Below are positions 1-7,249 of a stretch of 50,395 nucleotides of DNA, piece by piece. The notes under the pieces were generated by a model. That model saw only the letters and a list, made by a program, of their open reading frames with translations, was not told the DNA's origin and made no database searches. Source of the DNA: JAJZQD01 sp021847735 (lineage in GTDB: Bacteria; Bacillota; Thermincolia; Thermincolales; UBA2595); contig DAHVYW010000053.1 of assembly GCA_027324025.1 (NCBI GenBank), forward strand, positions 1-50,395, given 5' to 3'. Position numbers and translations under genes: made by a program. Each line of letters begins with the position of its first letter. The first letter of the stretch is position 1.

Positions 1-17
1 AGCCAAGAAAAAAGGTT

Positions 18-34
18 GGTTTGCTCCGCAAACC
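18..34. repeat. GTTTGC palindrome
   Basis: GGTTTGC-TCC-GCAAACC, followed by TCC. It resembles the units at 37480-37504 and 49851-49867. Confidence 0.4.
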
Positions 35-103
35 TCCATTAGATAAAATAAAAGAAAAAAATAAATTAAAATAAAATGACTATAAAGTTTTAACAGATAC
101 CTC

Positions 104-151
104 TTTTCATGCGAACGTATGTTTGGTATAATAAACTCAAACATACGTTCT
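104..151 (+). promoter_or_regulatory. SigA-like promoter with two LexA-like (SOS) boxes
   Basis: A TATAAT -10 hexamer lies at 127-132 with TTTTCA at 104-109 as a weak -35 (17-bp spacer). Box 1, CGAACGTATGTTTG at 112-125, fits the Firmicutes LexA/DinR consensus CGAACRNRYGTTYG at all 14 positions. Box 2, CAAACATACGTTCT at 138-151, fits at 12 of 14. The boxes form a 12-bp inverted repeat (114-125 with 138-149) that brackets the -10, so a bound repressor would block the promoter. An AAGGAGA ribosome site (153-159) and an ATG (169) follow, leading into the transposase remnant. Confidence 0.65.
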
Positions 152-168
152 GCAAGGAGACGATTTCT

Positions 169-703
169 ATGGCCCAACAACCACAAATAAGTTTATAAGC
201 GGTTTAACACTGAAGATTCTTGCCGTGAGCACTTATTCAGACATAAATGGCCAAATGGATATGTGTGCGAAAAGTGCGGATGTACAGAGTATTATTTTGT
301 TCCTACCCGACACATTGATGAGTGTAAGAATTGCTTATATCAAGCGACTGTTACTTCCAATACATAATGCACAGGACGCATATACCTTTAGTTAAGTGGT
401 TTTGGGCAATTTACTTGGCAGCCAGAGATAAAAGAGGAATTTCCGCAACGGGGCTTTTCAAACAAATTGATGTGTCATATCCCACTGCATGGCTTATGCT
501 GCACAAAATCAGAAATGCTATGGAGCAAAGAGATAGCAACTATAAATTAGCCAATATTGTTGAACTCGACGATACGTTCTTCGGAGGGTCAGGACTTGGT
601 GGTAAACGCGGTAAAGGTTCATCCAAAAATAGGGTTATCGTGGGTATATCGATTACAGACGACGGAAAGCCACAATTCGCGGTGATGAAGGTTGTAGAAA
701 TAA
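169..703 (+). pseudogene. IS1595-family (ISXO2-like) transposase remnant
   Basis: Conceptual translation resembles the ISXO2-like transposases: an N-terminal zinc ribbon (CEKCG, then CKNC) followed by the start of the DDE domain with AWLMLHKIR and VELDDTFFGG, the latter carrying the first catalytic Asp. The gene is broken in three ways. After ATG 169 (MAQQPQISL) a short deletion near 193-198 shifts the frame into the zinc ribbon; a one-base loss near 361 shifts it again into the 331-714 frame; and the protein stops at about two thirds of the family length, running directly into the end of ylbJ. It is a dead remnant. No terminal inverted repeat was recognised. Confidence 0.8.
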
Positions 704-1942
704 TTAGACCTTAAATCTAATCAAGGAAAAGGACCGCACCACGTATACCACCACGGCTGCCAATGCCCAGGCGGCGATGACGTAGAGGCAGAGCCTGCTG
801 CAGTACAGGAAATTGGCCAGCCACGGGAAGTTGGTGGCCGGTATCGGCCAAGTCGTCGTTACTGGTTTGGCAAGCCAGGCTTTAACCGGTTCAAAGTTGG
901 CCAGCAGGAAGCAGAAGGCTCCCGCCAGGATTGAATGGATAAACCTGCATATGACAAATAAACCCATCCTGAGGTCGGTTTCACTGATCATAGCAGAAAC
1001 CTGGGCCAAAACCGAGACCCCGCTCCAGCCCAGAATCATACCGGCTGCCGCCAGCTTTTGGCTGACAGGGCCAGCAGCTTCGGCAGCCGCCTTCGTGCCA
1101 AGGGTAATTTCAAAAAAGCCGCTGCTCAAGGCATTTACAGTAGACTTGGTAAAACCTAGGGGAACGGCAGCAAATCCGATGGTATCGCTTATTGCCGACG
1201 CCAGGCCAATAATCACCGATACCCTGATAATTACTGCGAAGATAATTACAAACCCGCCGATAACCAGCAACTTATTCACTGAAGAAGTAATTGCCTCTCC
1301 CATTATTCTCCCAAAGCGGCGGGGGTTAGACCTGATTGCTTGCTGCATTTCAGTCAGGGCCCTGCCAAAAAGGTTGCCAAAGGAGGGCCTGCCCGCTTTC
1401 GTTTGAGGTTCCCGCGTCTTATAAAAGCGAAGCACCAGCCCTATCAAAATATTTGCTGCGTAATGGGTCAGGGCAATCAATACGCCGAGGCGGGGGTTTC
1501 TAAACATCCCCACTCCTACAGCCACCAGCATAAAAAGCGGGCTGGAGTTGTTGGTAAAGGACATCAGCCTTTCGGCTTCATGCCTGGTACAAATATTTTC
1601 TTTTCTCAGCCGGGCTGCCAGTGAGGCGCTAATGGGAAAACCGGAGGTATAGCCTACAGCCATAACAAAAGACGCTGCACCTGGCAGGTTAAACAGGGGC
1701 CTCATCACCGGCTCCAAAATAACACCCATAAACTGGATGACGCCGTAACTCATGAGCAGTTCGGAACTCACAAAGAAGGGCAGCAGAGCCGGAAAAACTA
1801 TGTTCCACCAGGCGGTCACTCCCGCCTTGGAGGCTTCATAAACCGCCGAAGGGAAGAATACCATACAGCCAACCAGCAAAACTATAGCCGGGACTACCAA
1901 ACAAGTGGGTGAAGAAAACGATTTATTCCCCGCCAGGTTCAT
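704..1942 (-). CDS. ylbJ: Sporulation integral membrane protein YlbJ
   Basis: This 412-residue, very hydrophobic protein has many membrane spans and contains the nucleoside-recognition (Gate) type repeats typical of YlbJ. Bacillus YlbJ is about the same length, is made in the mother cell and is needed for a proper spore cortex. ATG 1942 is preceded by a strong GGGGGGAG ribosome site. The gene lies downstream of tmcAL (ylbM) on the same strand, echoing the ylbJ-ylbM neighbourhood of Bacillus. The ribosome site is buried in a 13-bp inverted repeat, described separately. The stop codon lies within 10 bases of the end of the transposase remnant, but the protein appears complete. Confidence 0.85.
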   Translation of the reverse strand: MNLAGNKSFSSPTCLVVPAIVLLVGCMVFFPSAVYEASKAGVTAWWNIVFPALLPFFVSSELLMSYGVIQFMGVILEPVMRPLFNLPGAASFVMAVGYTSGFPISASLAARLRKENICTRHEAERLMSFTNNSSPLFMLVAVGVGMFRNPRLGVLIALTHYAANILIGLVLRFYKTREPQTKAGRPSFGNLFGRALTEMQQAIRSNPRRFGRIMGEAITSSVNKLLVIGGFVIIFAVIIRVSVIIGLASAISDTIGFAAVPLGFTKSTVNALSSGFFEITLGTKAAAEAAGPVSQKLAAAGMILGWSGVSVLAQVSAMISETDLRMGLFVICRFIHSILAGAFCFLLANFEPVKAWLAKPVTTTWPIPATNFPWLANFLYCSRLCLYVIAAWALAAVVVYVVRSFSLIRFKV

Positions 1943-1948
1943 ATAAAA

Positions 1949-1993
1949 GCTCCCCCCGTATTTTGTCTAAGCAGTAAAATATACAGGGGGAGC
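1949..1993 (-). promoter_or_regulatory. Hairpin that sequesters the ylbJ ribosome site / tmcAL terminator
   Basis: The arms at 1949-1961 and 1981-1993 pair over 13 bp with one G-T wobble. On the minus strand the 3' arm contains the GGGGGGAG ribosome site of ylbJ and is followed by CTTTTAT just before the ATG. The structure can therefore act as a weak terminator for the upstream gene tmcAL, as a clamp on ylbJ translation, or both. Confidence 0.55.
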
Positions 1994-2010
1994 CTTATTA
2001 TTAGAACCCT

Positions 2011-3264
2011 TTATCTACAGGCAAAGGGCATAATCCTATAGTCCCAACCCACTGGGTGAATCCGGTGGCCGGGGTAAAGCAGGGCGTAAATATCGGTGGC
2101 CATTGCATCAAACCGCAGCATGGAAGAAATGTCATCGTATTTGCGCAGCCAGGGTGCTGTCCGGATAATCACCGGGAGTGACGCCTGTTTCTTGACAGTC
2201 TTTAAAAGGGCGCGCCCCCGGGATGATAACCCCAGAATCCTTAAGTAACGCGGGCCTGTGTAATCAAAGGCCCCGGCCAGGGATTTCGTATATCCCAGGA
2301 GCACATAAGTAAGAATTCTCTGGATGCGAGTCCAGGTATACCTTTTGGTCTTCAGTTTTTTTAGCAGGTCCTTTACCGAAGATGCAGATTTAGAAGCCTC
2401 CAGAATCCGGTTCTCGAGGCCCTCAGTGACGTCATATAAGCCGGCCACTTGTTCCGGCGGCATCGTACGAAGCAGATAGAACAGGATATTCCCATAGTTC
2501 TCTATAAAAACCGGGCCGAGGCCATGGGAAATCTCGTTTGCCATTTCTTCATAAACGCTCCCTGGAACCACCGTTTTAATGGTATCGGTGAGCCTGCCAC
2601 CTGAGAGCAGTTCCTCTCGAATACTGGTTGCACTGGCAATCGCATTGGTTTCGCCGATTTCCGTGTCATGGTAACCTGCCGAGAATCGCTTAATGGCCAC
2701 AGGTTTGATATTGCTGCCGGTATTCAGCAGGGCCCTTAGGTACTCTATGCCGAGAATGTTATTTGGGCTGGCATAAAGACCGGGTTCGGCAGTGTTCTGG
2801 CCTTCGTCCGCAAAATACCTTTCAACGGCCCCTGCCCGGGCCGCGGGAAAGGAAAGGCCTTCGTCCAGGAAACCGCCAAGGATGGCTTTGAATTCAGCAG
2901 GTTCGTTTGCTAACAGTCGGGCTGCCGGCCAGAGTTTACCAGCATCCCCGGCTTCGGTGCCAAAACATATATGAGTAACTATACCCATTGAATTCAGCAA
3001 AGAGACTGACCCTGCTGCAAAAGCGCTGGCACTGCGGACCGAGAAAGCGGTGGGTAGTTCAATAACCATGTCAACCCCACTCAGAACAGCCATTTTGGCC
3101 CTAGCCCATTTATTAAACAGGGCCGGTTCACCGCGCTGCAGAAAATGTCCGCTCATCACCGAAACGACCAATTCGGCATCACATTTTTCCCGGGCTTGCT
3201 CAATGTGGTAAAGGTGGCCGTTGTGAAAAGGGTTATGCTCAGTAACAACTCCGACAACATTCAT
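2011..3264 (-). CDS. tmcAL: tRNA(Met) cytidine acetate ligase (TmcAL)
   Basis: The 417-residue protein starts with a nucleotidyltransferase signature, HNPFHNGH at residues 10-17, the ATP-binding motif of the TmcAL/YlbM family. TmcAL uses ATP to activate acetate as acetyl-AMP and makes N4-acetylcytidine at the wobble position of elongator tRNA-Met in the cytoplasm. The length matches the family (about 400-415). ATG 3264 follows CTGGAGGATTTT, a good ribosome site. It is transcribed away from yceD, which begins 247 bases to the right. Confidence 0.88.
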   Translation of the reverse strand: MNVVGVVTEHNPFHNGHLYHIEQAREKCDAELVVSVMSGHFLQRGEPALFNKWARAKMAVLSGVDMVIELPTAFSVRSASAFAAGSVSLLNSMGIVTHICFGTEAGDAGKLWPAARLLANEPAEFKAILGGFLDEGLSFPAARAGAVERYFADEGQNTAEPGLYASPNNILGIEYLRALLNTGSNIKPVAIKRFSAGYHDTEIGETNAIASATSIREELLSGGRLTDTIKTVVPGSVYEEMANEISHGLGPVFIENYGNILFYLLRTMPPEQVAGLYDVTEGLENRILEASKSASSVKDLLKKLKTKRYTWTRIQRILTYVLLGYTKSLAGAFDYTGPRYLRILGLSSRGRALLKTVKKQASLPVIIRTAPWLRKYDDISSMLRFDAMATDIYALLYPGHRIHPVGWDYRIMPFACR

Positions 3265-3453
3265 AAAATCCTCCAGGGTAAACTTAAATATTGAATATTA
3301 TTTCCATTAAACGTTGCAAAACCCTTTTCTATTTAAAAAATGTATTATTAATTAGTACAAAAACAGGAAGAACCGAAGGTTGTAAATATAATTCCAAGTG
3401 TTAATACTAAGGAGTGCATAACAGGAACTTGTTTGCCAAAAGTCACCTTTTTC

Positions 3454-3483
3454 TTGACAAATCAAAAGCAAAATGAGTATAAT
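3454..3483 (+). promoter_or_regulatory. SigA promoter for yceD-rpmF
   Basis: A perfect TTGACA (3454-3459) and a perfect TATAAT (3478-3483) are separated by 18 bp and lie 28 bases before the yceD start at 3512. Confidence 0.85.
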
Positions 3484-3511
3484 ACATCTTGTGATGAATG
3501 AGGTGAATCAG

Positions 3512-4030
3512 ATGTTCATCGATGTCAGTCAGATTAGGAAATCCCCGGGCCAGTCCTACCACTTCGACCTTACTGAGGCAATAGTGCCGCTGGCTGTAGG
3601 AAACGACGAAATTCATTTCCGGGCACCGGTGAAGGTTTCTATGGACATAAAAAACACAGGTAAAGTACTGGATTTTAGCGGGAACCTCCAGGCGGACACC
3701 GAACTTATCTGCAGCAGGTGTCTTGAAGTTTACGCCTTCCACCTGGACACAGACTTCAAAGAACAATTCTGCCATGAGTCTGATGTGGAAGCAGTTACCG
3801 GGGAAGGTCTGGATACTGCGGATATGTACATTTTTGACGCAAACCGGATTAAGCTGGATGACTTATTAAATGAGATTATTCTCCTGGGGATTCCCATGAG
3901 ATGTGTCTGTAATGATAATTGCAAGGGATTGTGCGCCGTTTGCGGGGCCAATTTAAACGACAAGAACTGTAATTGCATAAAAGAAGATATTGACCCCCGG
4001 TTGGGAGTATTGAAAAAGTACTTTGATTAA
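3512..4030 (+). CDS. yceD: DUF177 / YceD family protein
   Basis: The protein is 172 residues from ATG 3512, which is preceded by GAGGTGA. An upstream in-frame ATG at 3473 overlaps the -10 box and is rejected. YceD proteins are almost always encoded next to rpmF; in plants and E. coli they are linked to 23S rRNA accumulation or processing. Visible features are a central CSRC pair and a C-terminal cysteine-rich tail (CVCNDNC, CAVCGANLN, CNC) that looks metal-binding and is common in Firmicutes members. The gene is followed 25 bases later by rpmF, so the two form an operon. Confidence 0.85.
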   Translation: MFIDVSQIRKSPGQSYHFDLTEAIVPLAVGNDEIHFRAPVKVSMDIKNTGKVLDFSGNLQADTELICSRCLEVYAFHLDTDFKEQFCHESDVEAVTGEGLDTADMYIFDANRIKLDDLLNEIILLGIPMRCVCNDNCKGLCAVCGANLNDKNCNCIKEDIDPRLGVLKKYFD

Positions 4031-4055
4031 CAGAGATTTAAAGGAGGTGTAGAAA

Positions 4056-4235
4056 ATGGGTGTACCGAAGAGAAGGCAGTCCAAGACCAGAACAGCCAAG
4101 CGCAGGGCTCAACAGAAAATTGAAGCTCCGAGTTTTATTTCATGTCCTCAATGCCACGAACCCAAAATGCCTCACAGGGTTTGTCCCGCGTGTGGGTATT
4201 ACAAAGATAAAGAGGTTATTGCAGTCAGTAAATAG
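4056..4235 (+). CDS. rpmF: 50S ribosomal protein L32
   Basis: This is a 59-residue, very basic protein starting MGVPKRRQSKTRTAKRRA, the standard start of L32, with an AAAGGAGGTG ribosome site nine bases upstream. Four cysteines (C30, C33, C43, C46) form the zinc ribbon, so this is the zinc-containing version (C+). It sits in the large ribosomal subunit. It is co-transcribed with yceD and followed by an intrinsic terminator. Confidence 0.97.
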   Translation: MGVPKRRQSKTRTAKRRAQQKIEAPSFISCPQCHEPKMPHRVCPACGYYKDKEVIAVSK

Positions 4236-4252
4236 TGTTGAGCGGATAAAAG

Positions 4253-4285
4253 GCCAGTCACCTGTGAGGGGGACCGGCTTTTTTT
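4253..4285 (+). terminator. Intrinsic terminator after rpmF
   Basis: GCCAGTC (4253-4259) pairs with GACCGGC (4272-4278) with one mismatch, and seven T residues follow. The 112-bp repeat is inserted two bases after the T run. Confidence 0.7.
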
Positions 4286-4287
4286 AT

Positions 4288-4399
4288 CCCAATTCCAAGA
4301 CTCCACCTTCTATTAGGTGGAGTTTCCACTTTTCTGCTTCAGTGGGGGTAGAGTCCCCCACTGAAGTTTCGATGTTCAGCTTTAGCTGAACGAGTTCAC
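4288..4399 (-). repeat. 112-bp three-hairpin repeat, copy 1 (PATE-like)
   Basis: The full-length copy is the exact reverse complement of 15225-15336, identical at all 112 positions. Reading on the plus strand there are three hairpins: CTCCACCT/AGGTGGAG (4301-4322), a 12-bp perfect stem with a 6-base loop (4337-4366), and GTTCAGC/GCTGAAC with a TTTA loop (4374-4391). The left flank is TTTTAT and the right flank begins TT. No transposase is encoded and no target duplication is seen. It lies between the rpmF terminator and the fapR promoter. The architecture suggests a non-autonomous IS200/IS605-type element moved by a Y1 transposase elsewhere. Confidence 0.75.
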
Positions 4400-4535
4400 T
4401 TAGCCGCTGATACACATGGATAAACACGGGTGACCATCGGTTTGACTCGGGGGGCTTAAAAGTCATTCTGTTGGTTCAAGCTTGCCAATTCGATGAAATC
4501 ATGGTATGTTTTTCTGTTTTCGATTTTCTTTACTG
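4400..4535. other. Intergenic spacer without a recognised gene
   Basis: Between the repeat and the fapR promoter no reading frame with a ribosome site is visible. The patch just after the repeat (4402-4432) resembles degenerate dispersed intergenic sequence also suspected near 14300 and 49790. Confidence 0.4.
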
Positions 4536-4585
4536 TTGCAAATTATAAGTTGGTATTATATACTATATTTAGTACCTGGTACTAA
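4536..4585 (+). promoter_or_regulatory. fapR promoter with FapR operator
   Basis: TTGCAA (4536-4541) and TATACT (4559-4564) are spaced by 17 bp. Immediately downstream, at 4569-4585, lies TTAGTACCTGGTACTAA, a perfect 17-bp palindrome matching the known FapR operator. FapR bound here would block initiation until malonyl-CoA releases it, giving autoregulation of the whole fatty-acid and phospholipid operon. Confidence 0.92.
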
Positions 4586-4610
4586 TGAGAAGTTTGGTGG
4601 TGGATACGGA

Positions 4611-5204
4611 TTGGTAAACTCGGCTTATCCAAAACCTATACGACTTAAAAAAGTAGAGTCGCATATATCGGAAAATCCGTTTATCACAGATGGGGAACTG
4701 GCAAAAGTGTTTAAAGTAAGCGTGCAGACAATCCGGTTGGACCGACTGGAATTGGGAATACCGGAACTGCGGGAACGGACTAAGATATATGCTGAAAAGT
4801 CTTATTCCCAGGTAAAATCCCTGGCGGGACGCGAGATTATCGGTGACCTGCTGGATCTTGAACTGGAGAAAACCGGACTGTCGTTATTGGGAATCACGGA
4901 GGATATGGTGTTTCAAAAAAACCGGATAGCCAGGGGGCACATCCTGTTCGCACAGGCAAATTCCCTGGCTGTTGCTGTTGTCGATTCTGAGGTAGCTCTT
5001 ACAGGCACCGCCCGGGTATCGTTCCAAAGACCTGTCCGGCTTGGCGAAAGAATTGTAGCCAAAGCGGTTATAAACAGCAAAACTGGTAATAAATATAATA
5101 TTTCGGTAACATCAAGGTCAGATCAGGAACTGGTTTTCCAGGGTGAGTTCAGGGTTTTTGCCGTGGACCACAAGGAGGTTACAGCTAGTGAAAATCGTAG
5201 TTGA
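4611..5204 (+). CDS. fapR: Transcription factor FapR, malonyl-CoA-responsive repressor
   Basis: With the TTG start at 4611 the protein is 197 residues, close to Bacillus FapR (188). A longer frame back to 4506 would cross the promoter and operator and is rejected. Residues about 24-46 form the helix-turn-helix (ITDGELAKVFKVSVQTIRLD); residues about 100-190 form the hot-dog domain that binds malonyl-CoA. FapR represses fatty-acid and phospholipid genes and is released when malonyl-CoA rises. A perfect operator lies in its own promoter. Its end overlaps plsX by 17 bases, which couples their translation. Confidence 0.93.
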   Translation: MVNSAYPKPIRLKKVESHISENPFITDGELAKVFKVSVQTIRLDRLELGIPELRERTKIYAEKSYSQVKSLAGREIIGDLLDLELEKTGLSLLGITEDMVFQKNRIARGHILFAQANSLAVAVVDSEVALTGTARVSFQRPVRLGERIVAKAVINSKTGNKYNISVTSRSDQELVFQGEFRVFAVDHKEVTASENRS

Positions 5205-6207
5205 TGCAATGGGTGGTGACTACGCTCCAATTGAAACAGTAAAAGGGGCCGTACTTGCGGCAAGGGAATTGGGAATTGAAATTATACTGGTCGGCGACGA
5301 ACATAAAATAAAATTGGAACTGGCAGCTCACGATACTACGAATCTACTAATTTCTGTTGTACACGCCGAGGAAGTCATTGAAATGGGGGAAGCCCCCGCT
5401 GTTGCCATCAGGAAGAAGAAAAATTCTTCCATAGTAGTGGGGACCAGACTCGTCAAAGACGGCCTGGGGGATGCTATAGTTTCGGCGGGAAACACGGGGG
5501 CAGCTATGGGATCGGCATTGCTTGGTTTTGGCAGGATAAAAGGGATTCACAGGCCGGCCATTGCCAGTGTGCTTCCCACCATCAAAGGCATCAGCCTTTT
5601 ACTGGACATTGGGGCCAACGCTGTATGCGACCCGCAAAACTTAATGCAGTTTGCTGTAATGGGCAATATATACTCCAATAAAATCCTTGGCGTCGATAAA
5701 CCCAGAGTGGGTTTGCTGAATATCGGGGAAGAGGAGACCAAGGGAAACCCCGTTTATCTCGAAGCATTCCAACTGATCAAGGAATGCAACCTGAATTTTA
5801 TAGGTAATGTCGAAGGACGGGAAATCACCGGCGGTGTGGCTGATGTGATAGTATGCGACGGATTTGTAGGGAACGTGGTCATCAAATTCGGTGAAGGACT
5901 GGCCAGGGACCTAATGTCGATGATTAAAGAAGAATTGAGAAAAAATGTTTTTGTAAAAATTGGGGCGGCCCTGGTATTTTCCCAGGCTAAGGGTTTAAAA
6001 AAGAGAATAGACTATGCCGAATACGGCGGCGCTCCCCTTTTAGGCGTTAACGGCGTTTGTATTATCTGCCATGGCAGTTCCGACTCCAGGGCGATAAAAA
6101 ACTCAATTCGCTTTGCCAGGGAATGTGTCGCCATAGATGTAGTCAAATCAATTAAAGAAAGTATCGGTGAAAACCTGAATGGAGATGATTCCAGTGCCGA
6201 TAGGTAA
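5188..6207 (+). CDS. plsX: Phosphate acyltransferase PlsX
   Basis: From GTG 5188, preceded by AAGGAGG, the protein has 339 residues and starts MKIVVDAMGGDYAP, the family hallmark. PlsX converts acyl-ACP and phosphate to acyl-phosphate, which PlsY uses to begin phosphatidic acid synthesis at the membrane. The conserved GNTGA (VSAGNTGAAM) and the DIGAN motif are present. The start lies inside the fapR reading frame, and the end overlaps the preferred fabH start by 29 bases, the standard Firmicutes fapR-plsX-fab arrangement. Confidence 0.95.
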   Translation: MKIVVDAMGGDYAPIETVKGAVLAARELGIEIILVGDEHKIKLELAAHDTTNLLISVVHAEEVIEMGEAPAVAIRKKKNSSIVVGTRLVKDGLGDAIVSAGNTGAAMGSALLGFGRIKGIHRPAIASVLPTIKGISLLLDIGANAVCDPQNLMQFAVMGNIYSNKILGVDKPRVGLLNIGEEETKGNPVYLEAFQLIKECNLNFIGNVEGREITGGVADVIVCDGFVGNVVIKFGEGLARDLMSMIKEELRKNVFVKIGAALVFSQAKGLKKRIDYAEYGGAPLLGVNGVCIICHGSSDSRAIKNSIRFARECVAIDVVKSIKESIGENLNGDDSSADR

Positions 6208-7195
6208 TACCATACCTGTTGGAATTGTTGGAACCGGTATCTACCTGCCGGAAAAGGTGCTGACAAATGCCGACATAGAAAAAATAGTTGACACCACAGA
6301 TGAATGGATTAGAAACAGGACCGGCATACAGGAACGTAGAATCATCAGTGATGATATGGCAACTTCCGATATAGCTGTAAGGGCGGCCAAAATGGCTCTA
6401 CAAAATGCCGGAGTTTCTGCCGGGGAAGTTGACCTTATTATGGTGGCCACCATTTCGCCGGATATGTTTTTCCCGGCTACGGCATGTCTGGTGCAAAAGG
6501 ACATAGGAGCTTGGAATGCCGCGGCCTTTGACCTCTCGGCCGGTTGTACCGGATTTGTTTACGGTCTCGCGGTCGGCAGTCAGTTTATCAAAACCGGGAT
6601 GTACAAAACTGTCCTGCTGGTTGGTGCCGAATCCCTGTCCAGAAGTATCAATTGGGAAGATAGAAACACCTGCGTTCTTTTTGGAGATGCCGCCGGTGCA
6701 GTAGTCTTAAGGCAGGTGGAAGATGGATTTGGCATCTTGTCTGTTGAGCTAGGCGCTGACGGCTCCGGCCATGATCTGCTGAAACAGGCGGTGCAGCGTA
6801 CCCAGGCCCCCGGTACCGAGGGAAACTGCCGTAGTGCCGAAAATTATTTGACAATGGCAGGCCGTGAAGTATTTAAGTTTGCCGTTAAGATTGTTGGAGA
6901 AACTGCATTAAAGGCCATTGAATCAGCTGGGCTTCAAAAAAATGACATAGACTGTTTTATCCCTCATCAGGCCAACATCAGAATAATTGATGCAGCCGCC
7001 AAAAGACTGGACCTTCCCAAGGATAAGGTGTTCGTAAATGTGCAGAAATACGGAAACACTTCTGCCGCCTCTATTCCGGTTGCCTTACATGAGGCTTTTC
7101 TGGAAGGAAAAATCAAAAAAGGTGAGAAAGTGGTCCTGGTCGGATTTGGTGCCGGTTTAACCTGGGGTGCCAGTGTAATAAAATGGGCCTTATAG
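6179..7195 (+). CDS. fabH: 3-oxoacyl-ACP synthase III (FabH)
   Basis: The protein is 338 residues from ATG 6179. A GTG at 6194 preceded by GGAGATGATTCCA is an equally plausible start and would give 333 residues. FabH condenses acetyl-CoA (or branched acyl-CoA) with malonyl-ACP, the first elongation step. The Cys-His-Asn triad is visible: C123 in SAGCTGF, H263 in PHQANIRI and N293 in GNTSAAS. It overlaps plsX and is followed 54 bases later by fabK, so it is an internal gene of the FapR-controlled operon. Confidence 0.95.
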   Translation: MEMIPVPIGNTIPVGIVGTGIYLPEKVLTNADIEKIVDTTDEWIRNRTGIQERRIISDDMATSDIAVRAAKMALQNAGVSAGEVDLIMVATISPDMFFPATACLVQKDIGAWNAAAFDLSAGCTGFVYGLAVGSQFIKTGMYKTVLLVGAESLSRSINWEDRNTCVLFGDAAGAVVLRQVEDGFGILSVELGADGSGHDLLKQAVQRTQAPGTEGNCRSAENYLTMAGREVFKFAVKIVGETALKAIESAGLQKNDIDCFIPHQANIRIIDAAAKRLDLPKDKVFVNVQKYGNTSAASIPVALHEAFLEGKIKKGEKVVLVGFGAGLTWGASVIKWAL

Positions 7196-7249
7196 TTATA
7201 GAGTTAAACCAGTCAGATTTTATTACAAAAAAGTGGAAGGAGGAATTAG

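Noticed and set aside
813..1406. 197-residue reading frame on the plus strand
   Set aside because: It lies antisense to ylbJ, has no ribosome site and no recognisable domains.
3349..3358. AATTAGTAC as a second FapR operator
   Set aside because: Only half of the palindrome is present, and it lies between tmcAL and yceD rather than in a lipid promoter.
4506..4610. N-terminal extension of FapR
   Set aside because: It would translate the promoter and the operator; homologues begin near the TTG at 4611.
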